Assembly: GCA_009783265.1 (NCBI GenBank)
Contig: WRHM01000002.1
Coordinates: 1-64,000 of the forward strand
Origin: Oscillospiraceae bacterium
GTDB taxonomy: Bacteria; Bacillota; Clostridia; Oscillospirales; WRJC01
DNA length: 64,000 bases
Direction: 5' to 3'
A model generated the notes under the pieces. The model had not been told where the DNA came from. It ran no database searches and worked only from the letters and a program-made list of their open reading frames with translations. Below, in pieces: positions 26,334-34,549 of the stretch. The translations under genes were made by a program, and so were the position numbers. The first letter of the stretch is position 1. Every line of letters begins with the position of its first letter.

Positions 26334-26705
26334 TTATTCCCTGTAATATTTGTAATATGCAATTATTTGCCTATATTTATTTGTTATTAAATCTACAGAT
26401 TCCATGACTACGCCCTCAAGAGATAAAAATTCATAAGCCTTTAAATCCGGCAAAAACGCCCTGAATAATTCCTCGCCGTTGCAATAAACAGAAATTTCGC
26501 TTTTTTTGTTTATATTAAAAAATCCGTTTTTCCCAATTATCGTATCGACTACTTCGCCGGTTTTATTATCTATAATTCTTTCGCTGACGTATTTTATTCT
26601 TTTGTTTGATATTCTGTGCGCAAATTTAATCCTGTATTCCGGATTATTTTCGTCTTGTTTATTTATATTTATTTTGTTTATAATTTTTTTGAAAAACCCA
26701 AACAT
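26334..26705 (-). CDS. Hypothetical protein
   Basis: The 123-residue protein has a basic, hydrophobic N-terminus (MFGFFKKIINKIN) and then a mostly beta-strand body (RISNKRIKYVSERIIDNKTG, FNINKKSEISVYCNGEELF) with no cysteines of note. I do not recognise a family. It starts at ATG 26705 behind a distant AAGGAA site, so the start is uncertain. It is divergent from the ABC transporter operon and follows the mazEF promoter on the other side. Codon use is like its neighbours, so it is probably a real gene. Confidence 0.6.
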   Translation of the reverse strand: MFGFFKKIINKININKQDENNPEYRIKFAHRISNKRIKYVSERIIDNKTGEVVDTIIGKNGFFNINKKSEISVYCNGEELFRAFLPDLKAYEFLSLEGVVMESVDLITNKYRQIIAYYKYYRE

Positions 26706-26826
26706 TTTTACATTATATTCCTTGAATTAAAAATTGTTCTGTTTAATTTATAACAATTATACAAAAAACTACTGTAAATTTAATAAAAATTGTATGAAGA
26801 AATGAATAACAATTTTTCAAAATTTA

Positions 26827-26855
26827 TTGCTTTTTTTTATTATATTTTGTATAAT
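26827..26855 (+). promoter_or_regulatory. Promoter of the ABC-Fic-DUF1854 operon
   Basis: TTGCTT (26827-26832), a 17-nt spacer and TATAAT (26850-26855). It leaves a leader of about 60 nt before ATG 26923, and it overlaps a longer open frame whose upstream start is therefore unlikely. Confidence 0.7.
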
Positions 26856-26922
26856 GGTAAATGGTGTGTTAAATGTATGTAAAATTGTAAAATTATTAAA
26901 TAAAATTGTGCAGGTGATTGTT

Positions 26923-29277
26923 ATGCTGCCGCTTGATACTCTCTCAGGAGAAGTTGAACAGGTTTTAAAAAAATTCGGGGTAGATATTGAAAATATTATA
27001 ATCGCGACTGTTCTTGATTTGGATTCTATGGGCGACTTCGGCGAATCATGGCTTTGTTTGACAAAAGAATATTTGTATTGCTTATCGGCGAGTTCTCAGG
27101 ATTATATTTATGATTCTAAAATAAAAACAAAAAACAAAAACAAAAAAGTCACGCCGGACGGGCAATCTGATGAAAGTTATATAAAATCCAAATTCTCTAA
27201 TCCTGAATTTAAACAATATCAGGTAGAAAAGATTACTTCGGCATACATAGACAGTTTTACATCGACAAACAGATTTTTTGCGGTAATTGACGATATTACC
27301 GTGAGTATTGCGTTTTCGACAAATTCAAAAAAACAAAAATTATTTGCTTTTCTTGAAATAATGAAGCGTATTCAGGAAGGCAAAGAAGTCAAAGACGACG
27401 ACGCTATATTCGAGCAATTTAATATATTTTGCCCCAAATGCGGAAGAAGATATAGAAACCAGAACAGAAAAATATGCATGAATTGCGTAGATAAAAATAT
27501 GCTTTTCATGAGACTTTTAAAATATTTCGACAAGCATGTAAATAAATTGATAATAGTATTCGCGACGCTGTTGCTGACTTCGGGGATTACACTTATAAAT
27601 CCTATAATTCACGGCCGCATTTTTGTTGATATAGTCGTAGGCGGCGACAAGAATCCTGATAATCTGGGATTTCTTGAATTTTTACGCGGAAATATATTGA
27701 CATTTGTATTAATGATACTTGCAATAGATTTATGCAGTATATTAATCAGGATTATGCGTGCGCGTACTGTAAATAAAATGTCAATATCAGTCACACAAAA
27801 AATGAAAACCGATATGTTTTCGGCAATGCAAAAATTATCTCTCGCGTATTTTAATAATAATCAAACCGGCCGCCTCATGAACAGGATTAATTCAGACCCT
27901 GAGGTTATACGCGGTTTTTATACTGATATTATTCCAAGTTTTGTATTTAACGTCATAACTTTTATAGGCGTGACTATTGCCATGTTCCTCATGAACTGGA
28001 AACTCACGCTTATAGTTTTTATTCCGGTGCCTGTGATAGTATGGATTTTCAGAACCCAGCTCCCAAGATTATGGCGGATGTTTTCAAGACGATGGCGCAG
28101 GTCGTCGTCGTTAAACAGTATGCTGGGGGATTCGCTAAATAATATCAGGGTAGTAAAAGCATTCGCAAAAGAAGTCGAAGAGGGAAACAGGTTCAGAAAA
28201 TACAGCGACAGGTTATATCAGGCAGATTTAAAAGTAAATATCACGCGTCTCTCTATATTTCCGGTCGTTTCTCTTTTGATGGGGATAACCAGCAATTTAA
28301 TCTGGGGATTTGGCGGAATAAATGTTATCAATCAATTTATGAGTTACGGTGAACTTTTGACTTATATGAATTTTATAATGATGATTTTCGGACCTTTGCA
28401 ATTTTTTGCCACTTTAACAGACCAGATTACAGAAATGACAAATTCTGCGCAGAGAATGTTTGAAGTTCTGGACACTCCGAGAGATATTGTAGATACAGAA
28501 AATCCCGTCAAACTCGAAAATTTAAAAGGCGAGATAGAATTCGACGACGTATGTTTTCATTATGTTGCGAACAGGCCTATTTTAAGAAATATGTCTTTTA
28601 ATATAAAACAGGGCGATTATATCGGGCTTGTGGGGCATACTGGTGCAGGGAAGTCAACTATCGCGAATTTAATAACGCGAATGTACGATGTTATAAGCGG
28701 TTCTATAAAAATTGACGGGTATAATATAAAAAATATAGAAATACAGACTTTGAGAAAAAATATCGCGATAGTTTCACAGGAGATATTTATATTCAGGGGG
28801 ACTGTGGCGGAAAATATAAGATATGCTAAACCCGACGCAACAATAGATGAAATAATAGCAGCGTCAAAAGCGGCGAACGCTCATGATTTTATCGTAAATA
28901 TGCCGGAAGGGTACGAAACGATCGTGGGAACGGGAAGCCGGTCTATGTCCGGAGGGGAGCAGCAGAGAATATCTATCGCGCGCGCGCTTTTACTTGACCC
29001 GAAGATATTGATATTAGACGAAGCGACAGCGGCAATGGATACCGATACCGAGAGACAGATTCAAGAAGCGATAAATATACTCGTAAAAGGCAGGACGACG
29101 ATAGTTATAGCCCACAGGTTATCTACTCTAAAAGAATGCAATTATTTATTTGCAATCGAAAACGGCGAAGTTGCGGAAAGCGGAGACCATATAGAGTTAA
29201 TCAGGCAAAAAGGTATATATTATAAATTATATAAATTGCAGAGCGACGCCATGAAGCGGGTTATCGCGGGGGAATAA
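26923..29277 (+). CDS. ABC exporter half-transporter with N-terminal PH-like region and zinc ribbon
   Basis: The 784-residue protein begins with a cytoplasmic region (about 1-165) that resembles a bacterial PH-like beta domain and a Cys4 zinc ribbon (FCPKCGRR...ICMNCVDK, about 172-194). A six-helix exporter membrane domain (about 210-500) and an ATPase domain follow. The ATPase has GHTGAGKST (Walker A), SQEIF (Q loop), SMSGGEQQR (signature), ILILDEAT (Walker B) and AHRLS (H loop), all intact. I chose ATG 26923 because AGGTGAT precedes it and the promoter lies inside the longer frame. It probably pairs with the half-transporter at 30732. The nearest known context is the ABC/DUF1854 sets; the substrate is unknown. 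Confidence 0.92.
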   Translation: MLPLDTLSGEVEQVLKKFGVDIENIIIATVLDLDSMGDFGESWLCLTKEYLYCLSASSQDYIYDSKIKTKNKNKKVTPDGQSDESYIKSKFSNPEFKQYQVEKITSAYIDSFTSTNRFFAVIDDITVSIAFSTNSKKQKLFAFLEIMKRIQEGKEVKDDDAIFEQFNIFCPKCGRRYRNQNRKICMNCVDKNMLFMRLLKYFDKHVNKLIIVFATLLLTSGITLINPIIHGRIFVDIVVGGDKNPDNLGFLEFLRGNILTFVLMILAIDLCSILIRIMRARTVNKMSISVTQKMKTDMFSAMQKLSLAYFNNNQTGRLMNRINSDPEVIRGFYTDIIPSFVFNVITFIGVTIAMFLMNWKLTLIVFIPVPVIVWIFRTQLPRLWRMFSRRWRRSSSLNSMLGDSLNNIRVVKAFAKEVEEGNRFRKYSDRLYQADLKVNITRLSIFPVVSLLMGITSNLIWGFGGINVINQFMSYGELLTYMNFIMMIFGPLQFFATLTDQITEMTNSAQRMFEVLDTPRDIVDTENPVKLENLKGEIEFDDVCFHYVANRPILRNMSFNIKQGDYIGLVGHTGAGKSTIANLITRMYDVISGSIKIDGYNIKNIEIQTLRKNIAIVSQEIFIFRGTVAENIRYAKPDATIDEIIAASKAANAHDFIVNMPEGYETIVGTGSRSMSGGEQQRISIARALLLDPKILILDEATAAMDTDTERQIQEAINILVKGRTTIVIAHRLSTLKECNYLFAIENGEVAESGDHIELIRQKGIYYKLYKLQSDAMKRVIAGE

Positions 29278-29284
29278 AGATATA

Positions 29285-30037
29285 ATGAAAAATTTATGGT
29301 ATGAAGATATTACGTTTGAAAAATTACGCGAACTTCAAAAAGAATATATAAAATTAATTGAAAATTATCAAAACGACTCGAGAATAAAACGTTTTTACGA
29401 CGATTTTACTTATGCTTTTGTATATGATTCAAATGCAATCGAGGGTAATCCGGTGACTGAAGCCGACACATATACAATTCTTGCGTCTGACTCGTTTATG
29501 GAAAAATATTCACAAAAGGATAATCAGGAAGTTGTATCGTTGTATAAAGGATTTAGATATATATTGACTAAGCCGAATTTGACTATTGAAACTTTGTTGA
29601 ATATCCATAAGTATGTTTTGTATTTTGACCCCGATAATGCGGGTATATACAGGAAATCTGCCGTTCATATCGGGGATAAAAATATGCTGCCGTTTGAATA
29701 TATATCTGATAAAATAAACGATTTATTTGCAGAGGGTGCATTCATGTGTTCCGCAAACCCCAAAGAGATATTTGAGATAATATCCGGATTTCATTTGAGA
29801 TTTGAAAATATACATCCGTTTATTGACGGTAACGGCAGAAGCGGCAGACTTCTATTGAATCTTATGTTGATTCAATCGGGATTCTTGCCGATTAACGTAA
29901 AAGTCGCCGATAAAGGCAAATATTATAGGGTATTCAGACAATATGATATTAATGGTTTAAAAGGGGTACAGGAATTATATTCGTTAATAACAAAATGCGA
30001 GTACGATGAATTGAATAAATTTATATCGATGTTTTAA
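29285..30037 (+). CDS. Fic family protein
   Basis: The 250-residue protein has the catalytic Fic motif HPFIDGNGRSGR (about residues 177-188), with the His needed to transfer AMP or another nucleotide part to a target protein. It also has an N-terminal autoinhibitory helix motif SNAIEGN near residue 50; its Glu normally blocks productive ATP binding. This is therefore a class II, self-restrained Fic protein. No fused DNA-binding domain is visible. It starts 7 nt after the ABC transporter gene and before the DUF1854 gene, so it is inside the transporter operon. A role in modifying the exporter or its client is inference. Confidence 0.93.
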   Translation: MKNLWYEDITFEKLRELQKEYIKLIENYQNDSRIKRFYDDFTYAFVYDSNAIEGNPVTEADTYTILASDSFMEKYSQKDNQEVVSLYKGFRYILTKPNLTIETLLNIHKYVLYFDPDNAGIYRKSAVHIGDKNMLPFEYISDKINDLFAEGAFMCSANPKEIFEIISGFHLRFENIHPFIDGNGRSGRLLLNLMLIQSGFLPINVKVADKGKYYRVFRQYDINGLKGVQELYSLITKCEYDELNKFISMF

Positions 30038-30072
30038 TTTAAGTTTATAAAAGTAAAAAAAGGGGATATATT

Positions 30073-30651
30073 ATGCCAGAAGAAAAATCAGATGATTTAG
30101 ATAATTTATTCGAAAAAGAACGCGTGTCTGTCGCGCTGACTCCTCAAAACGCGAATTTTAAACGCTCAGAAGGCGGACTTATAAGTCTTGATCTAAAAAA
30201 TACGGGCGAAAATGACGAGCCGCCAAACGAATTTTTTGAAAGAATAGTTATATTCAGGTGTTTTCCAATAACTAATCCCGACGAGTTTTTATCTGTCAGG
30301 GAACCCGACTCAAAAAAAATGGGCAGGGGAAAAGAAATCGGCATGATAAGATACATGAAAGATTTTCCCGAAGAACAGCAGAAATTATTTTCCGAAGAAC
30401 TTGACAGGAGATATTTTTCGCCCGAAATCACAAAAATATATTCAGTCAAAGAAAAGTTCGGATATACATACTGGGAAACAGAGACAGATGCCGGGAGCAT
30501 GACGTTTATTTTAAATAACCCGTTTTCAAACGTAAGGTTATTAGAGGACGGCAGAATATTTATTAATGACATAGACGGCAACAGTTTTCAAATAAAAGAC
30601 CCTTCAAAACTCGACGCAAACAGTTTTAAAAAGATAGAAATATATGTGTGA
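30073..30651 (+). CDS. DUF1854 family protein
   Basis: The 192-residue protein matches the DUF1854 pattern in the run IVIFRCFPITNPDEFLSVRE, EIGMIRYMKDFPEEQQKLF, EELDRRYFSPEITKIYSV and EKFGYTYWETETDAG, ending with IFINDIDGNSFQI. In other bacteria, proteins of this family are encoded with ABC transporters, including a set linked with cyanophycin metabolism; their molecular role is not known. It has no signal peptide or membrane segment. It sits between the two half-transporter genes, preceded by AAAGGGGATA, in one operon. I see no cyanophycin genes in this window, so that link is not supported here. Confidence 0.85.
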   Translation: MPEEKSDDLDNLFEKERVSVALTPQNANFKRSEGGLISLDLKNTGENDEPPNEFFERIVIFRCFPITNPDEFLSVREPDSKKMGRGKEIGMIRYMKDFPEEQQKLFSEELDRRYFSPEITKIYSVKEKFGYTYWETETDAGSMTFILNNPFSNVRLLEDGRIFINDIDGNSFQIKDPSKLDANSFKKIEIYV

Positions 30652-30731
30652 TTAAAATTAACACACACTCTTAAAAACCCAGTTTTTAAAAAGGGGAAAG
30701 CGGCGGAACGCCGCAGGAGGATTGTTTATAT

Positions 30732-32987
30732 ATGAAATTATTATATGAATTGCCTGCCGCCGACGAAATTGTTTTTAAGAATTCAAGCGAAGGCGAAAAA
30801 CTTATGTATTGCCTGCCGTTTAATATGCTTGACGGAAAATTCGTCAAAGGTTTTGTCGCGTTTACAAATAAAAAAATGTATAAAATATTAAACGGCGAGG
30901 TACTTGATATTTATGATATAACCGGTTCTTCGGATTTCAAAACTGAAGTTATGTACGGAAGCGGTGGCTTTTACGCAAAAATAAACGGAAATATTACTTT
31001 GATTTGTCAATTTGTTGTAGGCAGAAACCTGCCGAGATACGCCGTAATAGTCAAAGCCTGCGAAATTCTGGCGGAAACCGGAAACGAAGAAATTCTTATA
31101 AACAAAACCCCTGAAAGATTTTGCCCGGATTGCGGCAGGCCGTTTTTGCGCGGGTCTGAGATATGCCCGTTCTGCATGAAAAAATTAGATGTTTATATAA
31201 AGCTCTGGGCTATGACAAAAGGATTAAGGCTTGCTATGTTTTTCCCGTTTATTGTTGCTGGGATCGCTATATTGATACAATTTGTTTTGCCTGTGATACA
31301 ACGTCATATAACAGATACTTATTTAGTGCCGAAAATCCCGATAGATACGTCAAAAATCGATGGGATAATCTGGGGATTTATAAGCTTTGTCGCGTTGCTT
31401 GTTTTAATAGATTTAATACAAAGAGTCCTCGGTGTTTCAGAGGGGCGGCTTCTTGCTCTCGCTTCGGGGAAATTTTTAATGATGCTCAGGACCTTATTAT
31501 ATGAAAAAATCCAGACTTTATCTCTTTCGTCTATCCAGAGGCATTCAACCGGGGATTTGATGACGAGGGTTTCGCAGGACACAGGAGAAATGCAGCATTT
31601 TATAATACGTGAATTTCCCAATATATTCAGGCAGTTAATATCCCTGCCGATCGCGGTTATAATTTTATTTATTATGAACTGGACTATAGCTTTATTTGTT
31701 ATTGTGCCTATTCCGTTTGCGATATTTATAATCACGAGATTCTGGGATTATATACACAGTAAAAACAGGAGATTCTGGATGGCCAGAACACGTATGCAAT
31801 ATCTTCTTCAGGATATACTAAACGGCATACGCGTGGTAAAAAGTTTCGGTCAGGAAAACAGGGAAATAAAAAAATTCGACGACGTTTCGCGTGAAGTGGC
31901 AAAGCAATCCGAAAGAATCACAAGAATCTGGTCTACGATCTGGCCGTTTATCACGCTCTTGATAAACGCAGGCGTATATTTTATAATCTGGTTTGCGGGT
32001 TCTCTGGTCATAAAAGGAGTTGATAACGGCGGGATAACATTGGGCAATTATAATCAGATTTTCGCTTATACAAATATAGTTTACGGGCCTCTTGTCGCAC
32101 TCGCCAATATTCCGAACAGCATATCAAATTTTTTGACTTCATCAAGCAAAGTTTTTGAAATACTTGAAGAAACACCGGAAATAACTGATATAGATCTGCC
32201 GTTGGATATAAAAATCGAAGGCGATATTTATGTAAATAAAGTTACTTTTGGTTATCATAGCTATAATCCTGTTTTGGAAAATATAAATCTTGAAATAAAA
32301 TCAGGGGAAATGATCGGCATAGTTGGGCATTCAGGTTCGGGAAAAACAACTTTGATAAATTTGCTTATGAGATTATATGACGTAAACGACGGTGAAATTT
32401 TAATCGACGGCGTAAATATAAAAGATATATCGCAGGAAGCCTTGAGGAGCCAAATCGGCATAGTTTTGCAGGAAACGCATTTATTTACCGGAACAGTCAG
32501 GGAAAATATAAGATATTCAAAGCCTTATGCCTCAGACGAAGAAGTTATTGAAGCTGCAAGAGTTGCAAACGCTCATGATTTTATAGTAAATCTGCCTGAG
32601 GGGTATAATACATTAGTAGGGGAGAAAGGTTATTCTATGTCCGGCGGCGAACGCCAGAGGGTAGCTATAGCAAGAGCAGTTATTCATAATCCGAGCATAT
32701 TGATTTTAGACGAAGCTACGGCTTCGCTTGATACAGAGACAGAAAAATTAATTCAGGACGCTTTAAATAAATTGTCGGAAAACAGGACGACAATAGCAAT
32801 CGCGCACAGGCTTTCGACTTTGAGAAACGCCGATAAATTATTAGTTTTGGATAAAGGCAAAGTCGCCGAATACGGAACTCACAACGAATTGCTTGAACAA
32901 AAAGGCATATATTATAAATTAGTCATGGCACAGAGAGAAATGGCCCACCAGATTGTCGGTGAGGACGGTGAAGAAGATATAGCGTAA
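30732..32987 (+). CDS. ABC exporter half-transporter with N-terminal domain and zinc ribbon (partner)
   Basis: The 751-residue protein has the same design as the one at 26923. A beta-rich N-terminal region (1-130; FVAFTNKKMYKIL) is followed by a zinc ribbon FCPDCGRP...ICPFCMKK (about 137-157), a six-helix exporter domain (about 165-470) and an ATPase domain. The ATPase has GHSGSGKTT, LQETH, SMSGGERQR, ILILDEAT and AHRLS. All ATPase motifs are canonical, so a heterodimer with two working sites is expected. It follows the DUF1854 gene by 80 nt with a strong GCAGGAGG site. The membrane region is quite different from that of its partner, which fits a heterodimer rather than a recent copy. Confidence 0.92.
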   Translation: MKLLYELPAADEIVFKNSSEGEKLMYCLPFNMLDGKFVKGFVAFTNKKMYKILNGEVLDIYDITGSSDFKTEVMYGSGGFYAKINGNITLICQFVVGRNLPRYAVIVKACEILAETGNEEILINKTPERFCPDCGRPFLRGSEICPFCMKKLDVYIKLWAMTKGLRLAMFFPFIVAGIAILIQFVLPVIQRHITDTYLVPKIPIDTSKIDGIIWGFISFVALLVLIDLIQRVLGVSEGRLLALASGKFLMMLRTLLYEKIQTLSLSSIQRHSTGDLMTRVSQDTGEMQHFIIREFPNIFRQLISLPIAVIILFIMNWTIALFVIVPIPFAIFIITRFWDYIHSKNRRFWMARTRMQYLLQDILNGIRVVKSFGQENREIKKFDDVSREVAKQSERITRIWSTIWPFITLLINAGVYFIIWFAGSLVIKGVDNGGITLGNYNQIFAYTNIVYGPLVALANIPNSISNFLTSSSKVFEILEETPEITDIDLPLDIKIEGDIYVNKVTFGYHSYNPVLENINLEIKSGEMIGIVGHSGSGKTTLINLLMRLYDVNDGEILIDGVNIKDISQEALRSQIGIVLQETHLFTGTVRENIRYSKPYASDEEVIEAARVANAHDFIVNLPEGYNTLVGEKGYSMSGGERQRVAIARAVIHNPSILILDEATASLDTETEKLIQDALNKLSENRTTIAIAHRLSTLRNADKLLVLDKGKVAEYGTHNELLEQKGIYYKLVMAQREMAHQIVGEDGEEDIA

Positions 32988-33055
32988 TATTTTTATAAAA
33001 TCTTGATAATATTAATTATAAAAATTAAACTTTTTTGAGAGGAATTAAAATTAAA

Positions 33056-33922
33056 ATGAGTGAAATTAATAAACTTAATAATAATAAACCAAATAAATTG
33101 GCGAGAGTTGCGGCAGTACACGATATGTGCGGTTTCGGGAAATGCTCTCTTGCCACAGCGCTTCCGGTCATATCGGCGTGCGGAGTTGAAGTTTCCCCTG
33201 TGCCTACCGGAATATTTTCGACAAACACAAATTTCCCGAATTATCAGTTTACTGATTTTACGGCGCAGATGCCCGGCTTTATCAGCCACTTAAAAGAAAG
33301 CGGGGTCACGTTTGACGCGGTATACAGCGGATTTTTAGGTTCGGCGGCGCAAATCGGATATATCAAAGAACTTATAAAATCTTTTACGCCGGAATATATT
33401 ATTATAGATCCTGTAATGGGAGATAACGGCGAAGTATATAAATTTTATACTCCGGAAATGTGTGAAAACATGAAAAGTTTAGTCGAAAACGCGGATATTA
33501 CGACGCCTAATTTAACTGAAGCCTGTACTTTAACAGGAGAAAAATATAAAAATATTGATATAAGCGCAAACGGGATAAAATTTTTGGCGGAAAAAGTGGC
33601 AAAAATCGGGGCTAAAAATATCGTTATTACAGGAATTGAGAGAAACGACAGGCTTTATAATTGTATTTTATTAAATAACGGAGAATATACGGAGAGGGAA
33701 ATTAATTTATTGCCGTTCAGAATGCACGGGACGGGCGATTTATTCTCAAGCGTTTTAACAGGCGGTATTTTATCCGGCCATAATTTAATTGAATCTGTCG
33801 ACAGCGCGGCGTTATTTGTATATGAAGTTATGAAATACAGCCGGACAGTAGAGAATTTTCATGAACGCGGCGCATGTTTCGAGCCGTTTTTATATAAATT
33901 AAAAGGCGGGGTTTGTAAATAA
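33056..33922 (+). CDS. Pyridoxal/pyridoxamine kinase-like protein
   Basis: The 288-residue protein belongs to the ribokinase-like PdxK/PdxY group. The N-terminal VAAVHDMCGFGKCSLATALP is characteristic of this subgroup, and IIIDPVMGDNGEVY and ITTPNLTEACTLTG are family blocks. GTGDLFSSVLTGG contains the catalytic base Asp and anion hole. It should phosphorylate pyridoxal, pyridoxamine or pyridoxine with ATP. The start is ATG 33056; a TTG 21 nt earlier overlaps the GAGAGGAA ribosome site and is rejected. It is near a PLP-dependent decarboxylase gene (34550), but on the other strand. Confidence 0.9.
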   Translation: MSEINKLNNNKPNKLARVAAVHDMCGFGKCSLATALPVISACGVEVSPVPTGIFSTNTNFPNYQFTDFTAQMPGFISHLKESGVTFDAVYSGFLGSAAQIGYIKELIKSFTPEYIIIDPVMGDNGEVYKFYTPEMCENMKSLVENADITTPNLTEACTLTGEKYKNIDISANGIKFLAEKVAKIGAKNIVITGIERNDRLYNCILLNNGEYTEREINLLPFRMHGTGDLFSSVLTGGILSGHNLIESVDSAALFVYEVMKYSRTVENFHERGACFEPFLYKLKGGVCK

Positions 33923-33978
33923 CATATATAAATAAAAATCAATATAATATATTATATTATTTAAAAGGGGGCGTATTT

Positions 33979-34509
33979 ATGAATTACAAAGAAATAAATC
34001 CAAAAGAGCTACAGGGCAATATATTTGAATTAATAGACGACAAGTGGTTTTTAATCACTGCGGCAAAAAAAGGCGGCAGATATAATACAATGACTGCAAG
34101 CTGGGGCGGGATGGGCATAATGTGGGGCAAACCTGTCGTATGGTGCGTAATCCGTCCGGTCAGATATACGTATGAATTTATAGAAGAAGCAGATTATTAC
34201 ACGATTTCATTTTATCCGGACGAATACAGAAAAGCGTTAAATATTCTCGGAACAAAAAGCGGCAGGGACGGGGATAAAGTCGCTGAAAGCGGATTTACGC
34301 CGAACGCAATTATTATTGAAGATAAACCTGTCAAAAAAGACGTTGTTTTTTTTGAAGAGGCCGATACGGTTTTTATATGCAAAAAATTATATTATCAGGA
34401 TATAAATCCCGACCAGTTTATCGATAAAGATTTAGATAAAAATTATCCTAAAAAAGATTATCACAGAATGTATTTCGGCGAAATCATAAATTGTTTTGTA
34501 AAAGAATAA
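33979..34509 (+). CDS. Flavin reductase-like FMN-binding protein
   Basis: The 176-residue protein has the flavin reductase domain pattern. WFLITAAKKGGRYNTMTASW carries the FMN phosphate contact, WCVIRPVRYTYEFIEEADYY and FTISFYP-like strands follow, and FFEEADTVFICKKLY is near the end. Such proteins bind FMN and pass electrons from NAD(P)H or another donor to small acceptors; in anaerobes many have unknown partners. It has no signal peptide. It follows the pyridoxal kinase gene by 56 nt with its own AAAAGGGGGC site, so it may be in the same transcript. A GC-rich palindrome closes the transcript. Confidence 0.88.
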   Translation: MNYKEINPKELQGNIFELIDDKWFLITAAKKGGRYNTMTASWGGMGIMWGKPVVWCVIRPVRYTYEFIEEADYYTISFYPDEYRKALNILGTKSGRDGDKVAESGFTPNAIIIEDKPVKKDVVFFEEADTVFICKKLYYQDINPDQFIDKDLDKNYPKKDYHRMYFGEIINCFVKE

Positions 34510-34516
34510 TATATGC

Positions 34517-34545
34517 GTAGGGGCAACCCTTGCGGTCGCCCCTGC
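34517..34545. repeat. GC-rich palindromic repeat (GGGGC/GCCCC type)
   Basis: GTAGGGGCAACCC and GGTCGCCCCTGC form a short foldback between converging genes. A close relative is at 39642-39668 (AGGGGCGACCC...GCCGCCCCC). Both sit just after a gene end and may act as terminators or be dispersed repeat copies. Confidence 0.6.
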
Positions 34546-34549
34546 AATT

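Noticed and set aside
26827-26922. Extra hydrophobic N-terminus on the first ABC half-transporter
   Set aside because: The promoter overlaps this stretch and AGGTGAT stands right before ATG 26923.
30144-30581. Minus-strand open frame of 145 codons
   Set aside because: It is the antisense shadow of the DUF1854 gene, with a Ser/Leu/Ile-rich composition typical of shadows.
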